DNA from: Actinomadura rupiterrae
GTDB lineage: Bacteria; Actinomycetota; Actinomycetes; Streptosporangiales; Streptosporangiaceae
NCBI RefSeq assembly: GCF_024172125.1
Contig: NZ_JAMZEA010000014.1
Location: 1 to 64,000, forward strand
Length of the DNA: 64,000 nucleotides
Direction: 5' to 3'
The notes beneath the pieces were generated by a model that was not told where the DNA came from, did not search any database, and saw nothing but the letters and a program-made list of their open reading frames with translations. Within the stretch, counting starts at the first letter, position 1, and every line of letters starts with the position of its first letter. A program made the translations under genes and the position numbers. This document shows positions 44,757 through 53,373 of this stretch, in pieces.

Positions 44757-46511
44757 TCACGATGGCAGGTTCGGGAGGGCGTAGCGCTCGCGGAGCTCGG
44801 CCTTGCGGATCTTCCCGGTGGCGGTGCGCGGCATGGCGTCGAGCACCTCCAGGCGGCGCGGCCAGTAGGACTTAGTCATCCCGGCCTCGTCGAGCGACCG
44901 CTGAAGGTCGTCCAGGCTCACCGCCGCGTCCGGACGGGCCGGGGTGACGACCGCGCAGATCGTCTCGTCCTCGCGCTCGTCGCGCAGGCCGATCACGGCG
45001 ACGTCGGCGACGGCGGGGTGCCGTCCGATGATCGCCTCCAGGTCGGTGACCGGGGCGATGTTGGCGTTGCGCAGGATCATGTCCTTGGCCCGGCCGGTGA
45101 TGCGGATGCCGCCGCGGCCGTCCGGGCGGGCCAGGTCGCCGGTGTTGAAGTAGCCGTCCGCGTCCAGTTCGGCGGCGTACAGGTCGTCCCGGCGGTAGTA
45201 GCCGAGGCACTGCGTCGGGCCCTTGATCCACAGGACGCCCTCGCCGCCGGTCCGGTCGGAGACGGGGTCGATGCGGAGCAGGGTGTCGGCGATGGGGCTG
45301 CCGTCGCTGTGCGCGGCCCAGTCCTCGGGGTCGTCCGCGCGGGTGATGGTCGCGGGCCCGTTCTCGGTCATGCCCCACAGCGAGTACAGGCGCAGCCCGA
45401 AGACGTCCTTGGTGTCGGTGATGAAGTACGGCGGGATCGGCGCCGACCCGCTGACCAGGTGCGCGAGCGCGGGGATGGCGCGCGGCTCCGCCCGCTGCGC
45501 CTCCAGCAGGCTGAGCAGGTAGAACGGCGCGCAGTAGAAGAACGTGACGCCGTGCGCGGCCATCAGGTCGAGCGCGTCGCCGGGCTCCTTGGCGTCCTGG
45601 AACGCCATCGTCCCGCCGAGCATGAGCGGCATCAGCATGCCCTGCACGACGCCGGTGTAGTGGGTGTAGAGCGCGGTGGTGTACATGACGATCGAGTCGT
45701 CCAGGCCGAACGCGTCGGCCTCGCCGCGGACGGCCGCGTACAGCGTGTTGAGGCTGTGCAGGACGCCCTTGGGCTCGCTGGTCGTGCCGGAGGTGAACAG
45801 CACCAGGTAGGGATCGTCGGGGCCCAGCTCGCGGGCGTCGAGCAGGTGGCCGTGCCGCTCCTCCCAGGCGGTGCCGAAGAAGAACGACTCGAACTCCTCC
45901 GTGCCGTCCGGGCCGGTGCCGTCCGGGCCGGGGCCGTCGGCGACGAACACCCGCTCCAGGGACGGCAGTTCGGCGGCGAACTCCGCGCCCATCTCGCCCA
46001 GCCGGTCGCCGTTGTCCTCGGCCATGGTGATGAGCACGCGGGCCTCGGTGACGCGCAGCATGACGTCCAGCTCGCGGCGCCGGTAGGACTTCATCAGCGG
46101 GCAGTACACGACCCCGGCGCGCATGCAGGCGAGGGTGAGCACGGCGAGCTCCCACCGGTCGGTGAGCTGGGCCGCGATGACGTCGCCCGGCCGCAGCCCG
46201 AGTTCGACGAGGGCGCCGGCGCAGCGTTCGGTGGCCTCGGCGAGCCGCCGGTAGTCGAGCCGGTGCGTGCGCCCGTCCGACTGGCGCCGCGCGATCACCG
46301 CGGGCTTGCCGGGCGTGGCGCGGACGTGCCGCCGCAGGTCGTCGAGGAAGGTCTCGTCCCGCCACCAGCCGCGCTCGCGGTACTCCGCCGGCGTCCCGGC
46401 CATGGGCGCTCCCGGCGTCCCGGCCATGGGCGCCGCCGGCGTCCCTTCCAGGGGCGCCGCCGGCGTCCCTTCCAGGGGCTCGGTGCCGCGCTGCGTCGTG
46501 CGCTCGGTCAT
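44757..46511 (-). CDS. AMP-dependent acyl-CoA ligase with repeat-bearing N-terminus
   Basis: A 584-residue acyl-CoA synthetase (cyclohexanecarboxylate-CoA ligase-like): LFTSGTTSEPKGVLHS, YSLWGMTENG, GYFNTGDLARPDG, GRAKDMILRNANIAPVTDLE and the catalytic Lys in RTATGKIRK. It activates an organic acid as its adenylate and joins it to CoA or a carrier. The first ~45 residues are four tandem 8-residue repeats (LEGTPAAP twice, then MAGTPGAP and MAGTPAEY) that should be disordered. A GGGAGGAG site precedes ATG 46511. It is divergent from the MFS exporter across a gap with a 21-bp palindrome. Confidence 0.9.
   Translation of the reverse strand: MTERTTQRGTEPLEGTPAAPLEGTPAAPMAGTPGAPMAGTPAEYRERGWWRDETFLDDLRRHVRATPGKPAVIARRQSDGRTHRLDYRRLAEATERCAGALVELGLRPGDVIAAQLTDRWELAVLTLACMRAGVVYCPLMKSYRRRELDVMLRVTEARVLITMAEDNGDRLGEMGAEFAAELPSLERVFVADGPGPDGTGPDGTEEFESFFFGTAWEERHGHLLDARELGPDDPYLVLFTSGTTSEPKGVLHSLNTLYAAVRGEADAFGLDDSIVMYTTALYTHYTGVVQGMLMPLMLGGTMAFQDAKEPGDALDLMAAHGVTFFYCAPFYLLSLLEAQRAEPRAIPALAHLVSGSAPIPPYFITDTKDVFGLRLYSLWGMTENGPATITRADDPEDWAAHSDGSPIADTLLRIDPVSDRTGGEGVLWIKGPTQCLGYYRRDDLYAAELDADGYFNTGDLARPDGRGGIRITGRAKDMILRNANIAPVTDLEAIIGRHPAVADVAVIGLRDEREDETICAVVTPARPDAAVSLDDLQRSLDEAGMTKSYWPRRLEVLDAMPRTATGKIRKAELRERYALPNLPS
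46384..46475 (-). repeat. Four 24-bp coding repeats
   Basis: Four tandem 24-bp units encode the Pro/Ala/Gly-Thr 8-residue repeat at the N-terminus of the CoA ligase. The two units at 46428-46451 and 46452-46475 are identical; the other two are close variants, which points to recent duplication or gene conversion. Confidence 0.85.
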
Positions 46512-46587
46512 GCCTGCTCTCCTCCCGTTCTGCCCGCTTCGTCGGGGGCTCGGTGCGGTCGAGGGTCGCGTTCGGGGTCGTCCCCCA

Positions 46588-46608
46588 GCGAAGATCCATG
46601 ATCTTCGC
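46588..46608. promoter_or_regulatory. 21-bp perfect palindrome between CoA ligase and exporter
   Basis: GCGAAGATC-CAT-GATCTTCGC arms (9 + 3 + 9) form an exact palindrome in the 207-bp divergent gap between the CoA-ligase and MFS genes. It is a candidate operator for one or both promoters. No regulator gene is adjacent, so the cognate factor is unknown. Confidence 0.65.
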
Positions 46609-46718
46609 CGCTTTGTCCAGACTTCCCCGGACTCGGCGGGAGAGCCTGGCCTTCGGGTGGCTTTGTCAGTTACCGTCCGCCGCAGCCCGGACGTCCCTGC
46701 GGCACCGTGAGGAACCCC

Positions 46719-48143
46719 ATGCTCCCTGAGCAAGCCTCGGACCACGCCACCGAACGCGAGGACGAGGCGCGGGGAAGGCTCGCGCTGGGCGTGTTGGCCG
46801 GGTGCCAGCTGGCGCTGGTGGTGGACGCGTCGATCGTGAACATCGCGCTGCCGAGCGTGCAGCGCGGGCTGGGCTTCTCCGGCACCGGGCTCTCGTGGGT
46901 CGTCAACGCCTACACGCTCGCCTTCGGCGGGCTCCTGCTGCTCGGCGGGCGCGCCGGGGACCTGCTCGGGCACCGGCGGACGTTCATGGCGGGCGTCGCG
47001 GTGTTCACCCTCGCGTCCCTGGCCGGAGGGCTGGCCACGACGCCGGGCGAGCTGCTGGCGGCGCGGGCCGCGCAGGGCGCGGGCGCCGCGTTCGCCGGAC
47101 CCGGATCGCTCGCCCTGATCGCCACCACCTTCCCCGACGGGACGCGGCGGAGCCGGGCGCTGGCGGTGTTCGCCATCGCGGCGAGCGCGGGCATGGTCGC
47201 CGGGCTGATGCTGGGCGGGCTGCTGACGGCCTGGACGTCCTGGCGCGCGGTGATGTTCGTGAACGTGCCGGTGGGCGCGGTGATCGTCCTCCTCGCGCCG
47301 CGCGCCCTGCGCGAGTCGCCGCGCCGCCAGGGACGGTTCGACCTCGCCGGCGCGCTCACCTGCACGCTCGGGTCGGCGGTGCTCGTCTACGGCCTGATCC
47401 GCGCGGCCGGGCACGGCTGGAGCGACGGCACGACGGTCGGGGCGCTGTGCGCGGCGGCCGTCTTGCTGGGCCTGTTCCCGGTGATCGAGGCGCGCGCCCG
47501 GCAGCCGATCATGCCGCTGGGGCTGTGGGGCGACCGGGAGCGGGTCGGCGCGTTCGCGATGCGGCTGCTGCTGACGGCGGCGATGAGCGGGATGATGTTC
47601 TTCCTGACCCTGTTCGTGCAGGGTGTGCTGCGGTACGGGCCGCTGGCGACCGGGTTCGGCTTCCTGCCGACGACGGTCGCGCTCGTCGCGGTCAGCCGGG
47701 CGGTGCCGCGGCTGCTGCCCCGGTACGGGCCGCGTCCGCTGATGGCGGCCGGCTCGGTCCTGTGCGTCGCGGGGATGGTGTGGCTGGCGCAGGTCTCGGC
47801 GGACGGCTCGTACCTGACGCTGATCCTCGGCCCGGTGCTGCTGTTCGGCGCGGGGTCCGGGATGGTGTCGGTCGCGGCGACGTTCGTGGCGATGGCGTCG
47901 GTGCCGTCCGGCGAGGCGGGCGCCGCTTCGGCGGTGCTGCAGAGCATGCAGCAGATCGGCGGGTCGCTGGGCGTCGCGGCCCTGGTCACCGTGGACGGCG
48001 CGACGCGCGGCGCATCGCCGGTGGACGGCATGCGGGGCGCGTTCACGGCCGGTGCCGTCCTCACCGTCGCGATGGTGGCGACGGCGCTGTTCGGCTTCCG
48101 GCGCTCGTCCGGAGATCAGGGACGTTCCGGGTCGCAGATCTGA
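46719..48143 (+). CDS. MFS drug/product exporter, 14-helix type
   Basis: A 474-residue major facilitator protein of the DHA2/EmrB type. The motif-A region GRAGDLLGHRR follows helix 2, DASIVNIALPSV in helix 1 and WRAVMFVNVPVG near helix 6 are family signatures, and 13-14 hydrophobic helices can be traced. It likely exports the cluster product or protects the host. GAGGA before ATG 46719 is preferred to GTG 46707. It overlaps the convergent lantibiotic-dehydratase-like gene by 28 bp. Confidence 0.92.
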   Translation: MLPEQASDHATEREDEARGRLALGVLAGCQLALVVDASIVNIALPSVQRGLGFSGTGLSWVVNAYTLAFGGLLLLGGRAGDLLGHRRTFMAGVAVFTLASLAGGLATTPGELLAARAAQGAGAAFAGPGSLALIATTFPDGTRRSRALAVFAIAASAGMVAGLMLGGLLTAWTSWRAVMFVNVPVGAVIVLLAPRALRESPRRQGRFDLAGALTCTLGSAVLVYGLIRAAGHGWSDGTTVGALCAAAVLLGLFPVIEARARQPIMPLGLWGDRERVGAFAMRLLLTAAMSGMMFFLTLFVQGVLRYGPLATGFGFLPTTVALVAVSRAVPRLLPRYGPRPLMAAGSVLCVAGMVWLAQVSADGSYLTLILGPVLLFGAGSGMVSVAATFVAMASVPSGEAGAASAVLQSMQQIGGSLGVAALVTVDGATRGASPVDGMRGAFTAGAVLTVAMVATALFGFRRSSGDQGRSGSQI

Positions 48144-50416
48144 AGGCGCAGCTCGGAGTAGTAGCGGCGGCCCTGCGCGTCCTCCAGCCAGGCGTCCCCG
48201 GGACCGGGCAGCAGCTCGCTGAACACCACCGGGACGTCCGCGCCGGATCTCTCCCGCGTGGAGCGGAGCATCGCGGCGAACGCGGACACGTACCGCGGCC
48301 CGGTGAAGTCGACGTACACCGGCTTGACCTCGGTGCCGATCTTGGCGAAGACCCGCTCGGGCAGGCCGAGCGACGCGCGCAGCCGGCGCGCGGCCAGGTA
48401 CTCCGGGACGGCGCCGGTCGCCTTGACCAGCCCCGTGCCGCCGACCGTCGTGCGCCAGGTCTCGCGGACGACGACCAGCCGGTCCAGGGTGATCCGCGGG
48501 TGGTGCGGGCCGGTGCCGACGAGCTTGAACACCTCGGTGCCGAGCCAGCCGAACAGCAGCGCGAACACCTCGCGCAGCGGGCGCCGGAACCCGTCCGGGC
48601 CGATGACCTCCAGCGTTCCGTCCCGGTCGGTGACGGTGAGCGCGGTGGTCGGAATGGCACGGTCGGGATCGGCGCCCGAGGCCGCCGTGAACGCGAGCTG
48701 GTGGTCGGTGACGCCCAGCACGGGCGCGATCCGCGCGGTGTACTGCGGCCACCACGTCGGGTACAGGGGACGGAACTGCGGGCCGATGTCCTCGGCGGCG
48801 GCGGCGCGGAGCCGGTCGGGGTCGGGGTGCCGGTCGGCGAAGACCGCGCAGTCCAGCGTGGGCCAGGCGGTGTGCATCTCGCCGAGCACCAGCGTGAACT
48901 CCCCGGCGGCTAGCGCTTCGACGCTGGAGGCGCAGATGTGCACGTCGGGGCTGTGGATCCGGCCGCCCGCCCAGCCCGGCCGGTCGGCGGCGAACAGCCT
49001 CGCGGCCCGCTCGGCCAGGTCGGCGCTGCTCAGCTGCAGTGCGCGCTCGGCGACGGAGTTCTCGTCCAAGCCAAACAGCTCGTTCCAGCGGCGGCGGAAG
49101 CCGGCGATGACAGTGTCCGCCGGACGGTCCGGACCGCCCAGCAGCGGTTGGACGACCCGCCAGAACACCGGCATCGGCACACCGTCGGCGTCCGGTTCGC
49201 GGAACTTCCGGTACAGGACTTTGAAGGCGTCGTCGTAGGCGTCGGCCAGGGTCGCCGACACCCAGCGCGCGGCGGGCAGCAGCACGTTCCCGAACGGCCC
49301 GGCGAGCGCGTCCAGGATCGGGCGGCCGAAGGCGACGTCCAGGTCGCGGACGGTGTCCTCGTGACAGACGCTCCGCCCGGCGTACATCTGCCCGTCGCGC
49401 CGCCTCGGTTCGGCGCCGGTCACGGCCGTGAACTCGGCGTCGAGCGCCGCCAGCGCCCCGGCCAGGGCGTCCGGATCACCGGCGGCGGCCGCCACGGCGG
49501 CGCGCGCCAGATCGAGGCGCTCAAGCCCGGACAGCGCGCGCTTCCGCGCCTCCGGTTCGGGGATGGCGTCGAGCGTCTCGCGCAGGACGCCTTCGGCGCG
49601 CGGGTTGTAGGGCATGTTCGCGCCGTGCCGGACGACGCCGTTCTCGATCAAGCGGTCCAGCGCGGCGGCCTGCTCCGGCTCGGGGGCGATCCGGGCTGCG
49701 GCGGTCACGCCGTCGCAGCGTGCCAGGACGGCGGCTTCGGTGTCGTCCAGGTGCAGGGGCGGGCCGTCCGGGCGCAGGACGCGTGCACCGTCGATGGTCA
49801 AGTGCGGCTGGACGCCTGCGGGCAGCCAGGGCGCGACCTCGGGATCGGCGAGCAGCGAGGCGACGTACGCCTCCAGCACCCAGAACTCCAGGGAGACCTG
49901 CCGGTCGCGCACGAGCCCGCTGCCAGGCCGTGCCACGACTGCCGGAGCCAGTTCGGGGTCGATCGTGCCCCAGGTGACCGGCCCGAAGAACCCGACCGTG
50001 TCGTTCTTGCCGCAGTACCGCTGCCAGTACCGGACGAGCGTGTTCTCCCGCGCGCGCCATTTGTGCCCCGTCCGGCGGCCCGAGGCGCCGGAGGGCGCCG
50101 CGAGTTCGGCCATGCGGCGTGCGGCGGCGGGGTTCTGCCAGGTCAGCGCCTCGCGGAACAGCGGGTCGGCGGCGATCTCGGCAGCAGTCCGAGTCGCATC
50201 GGTCAGCGCTTCGTCGAGGGTCTGCGCGAGGTCGTCCTCGCTCGCCCGGCCCGCCAGGAACGCGTCGGCGACGGCCGCGCAGCCGGGCGCGGCGAAGCGG
50301 GTGAGCCCCTCGGCGGGGAACCCGGTCGACCGGAGCACCACGTCCTTCCAGACCGCCCACTCCGTCCCGGGGAGCGGTGCCGAATGAGCTGGGATGGGAT
50401 GACCGCTGCCGCCCAA
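48116..50416 (-). CDS. Stand-alone lantibiotic dehydratase N-domain protein (PEARL-like)
   Basis: A 766-residue protein with the glutamylation-domain fold of LanB dehydratases: RARENTLVRYWQRYCGKNDT, then VGFFGPVTWG in the N-terminal third, and the C-terminal end (VYVDFTGPRYVSAF, then YYSELRLQICDPERP) that closes the domain. The SpaB_C elimination domain is absent, so it matches split LanBs or peptide aminoacyl-tRNA ligases, which move an amino acid from its tRNA onto a peptide. No lanthipeptide precursor, LanC or other RiPP gene is nearby. The start is TTG 50416 behind a perfect AGGAGG. It is divergent from the 50.5-60 kb operon, which suggests a shared pathway. Confidence 0.82.
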   Translation of the reverse strand: MGGSGHPIPAHSAPLPGTEWAVWKDVVLRSTGFPAEGLTRFAAPGCAAVADAFLAGRASEDDLAQTLDEALTDATRTAAEIAADPLFREALTWQNPAAARRMAELAAPSGASGRRTGHKWRARENTLVRYWQRYCGKNDTVGFFGPVTWGTIDPELAPAVVARPGSGLVRDRQVSLEFWVLEAYVASLLADPEVAPWLPAGVQPHLTIDGARVLRPDGPPLHLDDTEAAVLARCDGVTAAARIAPEPEQAAALDRLIENGVVRHGANMPYNPRAEGVLRETLDAIPEPEARKRALSGLERLDLARAAVAAAAGDPDALAGALAALDAEFTAVTGAEPRRRDGQMYAGRSVCHEDTVRDLDVAFGRPILDALAGPFGNVLLPAARWVSATLADAYDDAFKVLYRKFREPDADGVPMPVFWRVVQPLLGGPDRPADTVIAGFRRRWNELFGLDENSVAERALQLSSADLAERAARLFAADRPGWAGGRIHSPDVHICASSVEALAAGEFTLVLGEMHTAWPTLDCAVFADRHPDPDRLRAAAAEDIGPQFRPLYPTWWPQYTARIAPVLGVTDHQLAFTAASGADPDRAIPTTALTVTDRDGTLEVIGPDGFRRPLREVFALLFGWLGTEVFKLVGTGPHHPRITLDRLVVVRETWRTTVGGTGLVKATGAVPEYLAARRLRASLGLPERVFAKIGTEVKPVYVDFTGPRYVSAFAAMLRSTRERSGADVPVVFSELLPGPGDAWLEDAQGRRYYSELRLQICDPERP

Positions 50417-50511
50417 GGCGCCTCCTGCCGGCTCCGGAACCGCTTCTCGGTCCGACCTAGATCACCATAATGTGGCGCCCGTCCGCCGTCACCGCCCCCA
50501 CGGAGGTGCGC

Positions 50512-51549
50512 ATGCGCTGCGACGGCCTGTTCCTCTCCGGCCTGGCCCACCACCTTCCGGCGCCCGTGGACGCGGCGGGCGCCGTCGCCGAGGGCCGCTA
50601 CGACCCGTCCGACCACGCCGCCGACCAGTACGCCTCGGTCACCGTCGCCACCGGCGAGGCACCGCCCGAGATGGCCGCCGCCGCCGCGCGGCTCGCCCTG
50701 CGGCGGGCGGGCACGCCGCCGGGGGACGTCGCGCTCCTGCTGCACGCCTCAGCCTGGTTTCAGGGCGTGGACTACTGGCCGGCCGCGGCCTTCGTCCACC
50801 GCGAGGTGCTCGGCGAGGCGGGCCGGTACGCGCCCGCGATGGACGTCCAGCAGATGTGCGCGGGCGCGCTCGGCGCACTGGAGCTGGCCGCGTCCTACCT
50901 GGCCGCCGAACCGGCCCGCCGCGCCGCGCTCGTGACGACCGCCGACCGGTTCGGCGGGCCCGGCTTCGACCGGTGGCGCGCCGACCTGTCCGGCCTGGTC
51001 TACGGGGACGGCGGCGCCGCGGCGGTGCTCGGCCGGGAGGGGTTCGCCCGGCTGCTGTCGGTCGGCACGGTCGTGGACACCGAGCTCGAAGGAATGTACC
51101 GGGGCGACGAGCCGTTCGCGACCGCGCCGGGCCGTCCGGTCGACGTCCGGGCCCGGCGCGCCGCGTTCGCCGCGGGCGCGGGCCAGCAGCTGGGCGGCAT
51201 CGGCGACCGGACGACCTCGGGCCTGACCGAGGCGATCGACCGGACGCTCAAGGACGCCGGGCTGGCGCTGGACGACATCCACCGGTTCGTCTTCCCGAAC
51301 GTGGGCCTGCGCGTGCTGCGCACCCGGTACTGCGAGCCGCTCGGCATCGACCTCGCGCGCACCACCTGGGACTGGGGGCGCCGCACCGGGCACGTCGGCG
51401 CGGCCGACCAGCTGACCGGCCTCGCGCACCTGGCCGAATCCGGCCGGGCCGGTTCCGGGGACCGTGTGCTACTCGTCGGCATCGGCGCCGGTTTCGCCTG
51501 GACCTGCGCCGCCGTCGAGATCACCGCCCGGCCGGACGGGCGCGGCTGA
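50512..51549 (+). CDS. KASIII-like (FabH-fold) acyl/ketoacyl transferase
   Basis: A 345-residue thiolase-fold protein. The active-site Cys is near 116 in DVQQMCAGALGALELA, and GLVYGDGGAAAVL and the closing GxGAGFAWTC follow the FabH pattern. The other two catalytic positions differ: the usual PHQAN His site reads FPNVG and the GNTSAAS Asn site reads GHVGAAD. It may therefore transfer an acyl group instead of making a carbon-carbon bond. GGAGG lies 5 nt before ATG 50512. It is the first gene of the operon that runs to LysK. The 95-bp divergent gap holds its promoter. Confidence 0.85.
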   Translation: MRCDGLFLSGLAHHLPAPVDAAGAVAEGRYDPSDHAADQYASVTVATGEAPPEMAAAAARLALRRAGTPPGDVALLLHASAWFQGVDYWPAAAFVHREVLGEAGRYAPAMDVQQMCAGALGALELAASYLAAEPARRAALVTTADRFGGPGFDRWRADLSGLVYGDGGAAAVLGREGFARLLSVGTVVDTELEGMYRGDEPFATAPGRPVDVRARRAAFAAGAGQQLGGIGDRTTSGLTEAIDRTLKDAGLALDDIHRFVFPNVGLRVLRTRYCEPLGIDLARTTWDWGRRTGHVGAADQLTGLAHLAESGRAGSGDRVLLVGIGAGFAWTCAAVEITARPDGRG

Positions 51550-51580
51550 CGCATCCGCGACGGATCCGCGACGGAACCCG
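51548..51580 (+). repeat. Three tandem 11-bp units starting at a stop codon
   Basis: GACGCATCCGC, GACGGATCCGC and GACGGAACCCG are adjacent, beginning with the GA of the KASIII-like stop TGA (51547-51549). They fill part of the 157-bp gap before the sulfotransferase gene. Confidence 0.75.
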
Positions 51581-51706
51581 GGTTTCGGGTCGGACGGAGA
51601 GGGCTTTTGGAACCCGTCCTTGGCGGACTGTTCCCTTCTCCGGAAGATCATGTTTTCATGCAGTCTGACCAACTCGCGCCGGTCACCCCGGGAGTCGTGG
51701 TTGTCG

Positions 51707-52594
51707 ATGAGGGTGCTCTACATCACCGGTTGGTGCCGTAGCGGAAGCACGGTACTGGGCAACGTCCTCGCCGAGGTCCCCGGCGTCGTTCACGTGGGTG
51801 AGCTGCGCTTCCTCTGGCGCAACGGCGTCCTCGGAACGGGCAGCAACGCGCGCTGCGGGTGCGGCGACGACCTCCGCGAGTGCCCGGTCTGGGGCCGGGT
51901 GCTGGAGGCGGTCCGGCCGGACGGCCGGACCCTGGAGCAGCACGCGGCCGAGGTCGTGGCATGGCAGGACGCCAACCGCACCCGGCACACCTGGCGGACG
52001 CTGCGGACCCCGCCCCGCAACGGCTGGCCCGGCACGCTCGCCGCCACCTACCGCGCGATCGCCGACGTCTGCGGCGCGCACACCGTCGTCGACAGCTCCA
52101 AGTACGCCTCGGACGCCGCGCTGCTGTCGGCGATGCCGGGGATCGACGCGTCCTACGTCCACCTGGTCCGCGACCCGCGCGCGGTCGCCTGGTCGTGGAT
52201 GCAGCCCAAGGCCTACACCGGGCGGCGCTCGGCGCTGAACAGCACGCTGAACTGGGCCGGGTTCAACCTCGCGGCCGAGGCGGTCGGCCGCGCGCACCGC
52301 GCGGACGCGCTGCACCTGCGCTACGAGGACCTGGTCCGCAGCCCGCGCGCGGCGGTCGGGAGCATCCTGGAGCTGATCGGGCACGCCGGGCCCAACCCGG
52401 TCGCCGCGGACGGGACGGTCGAGCTCGGCGGCAACCACACCGTCACCGGCAACCCGAACCGGTTCGGACGCGGCCGGACGCCGATCGACGAGGACCGCCG
52501 GTGGCACACCGCGCTGCCCCGCCCGCACCGGGCCGCGACCACGCTCCTGGCGCTTCCCCTGCTGCGCCGGTACGGCTACGAGACGAGGGTGTGA
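51707..52594 (+). CDS. PAPS-dependent sulfotransferase family protein
   Basis: A 295-residue cytosolic sulfotransferase. The PAPS 5'-phosphosulfate loop is TGWCRSGSTVLGN at residues about 8-19 and the 3'-phosphate region is YVHLVRDPRAVAWSWM; LHLRYEDLVRSPRAA is the conserved late motif. It transfers sulfate to a hydroxyl, or less often an amine. In amino-group-carrier-protein pathways that lead to aziridine or azabicyclic amino acids, sulfation turns a hydroxyl into a leaving group, which is a possible role here. ATG 51707 is used; TTG 51701 with GGGAG 6 nt upstream is an alternative. Confidence 0.88.
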   Translation: MRVLYITGWCRSGSTVLGNVLAEVPGVVHVGELRFLWRNGVLGTGSNARCGCGDDLRECPVWGRVLEAVRPDGRTLEQHAAEVVAWQDANRTRHTWRTLRTPPRNGWPGTLAATYRAIADVCGAHTVVDSSKYASDAALLSAMPGIDASYVHLVRDPRAVAWSWMQPKAYTGRRSALNSTLNWAGFNLAAEAVGRAHRADALHLRYEDLVRSPRAAVGSILELIGHAGPNPVAADGTVELGGNHTVTGNPNRFGRGRTPIDEDRRWHTALPRPHRAATTLLALPLLRRYGYETRV

Positions 52595-52595
52595 C

Positions 52596-53369
52596 GTGGA
52601 CCTGGGACTGAACGGCAAGGTGGCGCTGGTGTCGGGCGGCTCGGCGGGCATCGGCCTCGCGATCGCCCGCGACCTGCTGCGCGAGGGCGCCGCGGTGTCC
52701 ATCGCCGGGCGCGACCCCGGACGGCTCGCCAAGGCGCGCGACGGCCTCGCCGAGGAGTTCGGCGTCGAGGTCGGAACGCGGGCCCTCGACCTGCGCGACA
52801 CCGACGCCGCCCGCGCCTGGGCGGACGACACCGCAGCCGAGCACGGCGCGTTGCACCTCGTGGTCAGCAACGCGGGCGGGCCGCCCGCCGGGCCTACCGG
52901 CGCGTTCGACCCCGACGGCTACCGCGCGGCCTTCGACCTGGGGATGATCGCCCACGTCGGGCTCGTCCAGGCCGCGCTGCCGCACCTGCGAGCGGCGGGG
53001 TGGGGGCGGGTCCTGATCGTCGCGAGCGAGACGATCCGCGACCTCATCCCCAAGTATGCGCTGTCGGGCATCGCGCGGGCCGGGCTCGCCGCCTACGCCA
53101 AGACCCTCGTGCACGAGCTGGGACCGGGCGACATCACCGTCAACGTCCTGGCCCCCGGCTACACCGCGACCGACGCGCTGCTGAGCGGCATCAGCGGGGA
53201 CGCCGCGGCCGAGACCGCCCGCATCGCCGCCGAGGCGGGCATCCCGCTCGGGCGGGTGGCCCGTCCCGAGGAGGTCGCGGCGGCCGGAACGTTCCTGCTC
53301 AGTGCCCGCGCGAGCTTCGTCACCGGAACCGTCCAGGTCGTCGACGGCGGCCGCTCCCTGGGGATGTGA
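52596..53369 (+). CDS. Short-chain dehydrogenase/reductase, variant active site
   Basis: A 257-residue SDR. GGSAGIGLA is the cofactor motif, SNAGGPP the NAG-type motif, and RPEEVAAAGTFLLSARASFVTGTVQVVDGG the normal C-terminal region. The usual YxxxK is replaced by YALSG followed by IARAG, as in an SDR subgroup with altered catalysis. It may reduce a ketone formed by the transketolase. It starts one nucleotide after the sulfotransferase stop (GTG 52596), so it is tightly coupled in the operon. The substrate is unknown. Confidence 0.88.
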   Translation: MDLGLNGKVALVSGGSAGIGLAIARDLLREGAAVSIAGRDPGRLAKARDGLAEEFGVEVGTRALDLRDTDAARAWADDTAAEHGALHLVVSNAGGPPAGPTGAFDPDGYRAAFDLGMIAHVGLVQAALPHLRAAGWGRVLIVASETIRDLIPKYALSGIARAGLAAYAKTLVHELGPGDITVNVLAPGYTATDALLSGISGDAAAETARIAAEAGIPLGRVARPEEVAAAGTFLLSARASFVTGTVQVVDGGRSLGM

Positions 53370-53373
53370 ACCA

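Noticed and set aside
46512..48755. N-terminal extension of the CoA ligase frame to 48755
   Set aside because: The extension is antisense to the MFS gene and has no protein-like composition; a strong ribosome site at ATG 46511 marks the true start.
48116..50416. Lanthipeptide cluster
   Set aside because: No precursor peptide, cyclase or elimination domain was seen.
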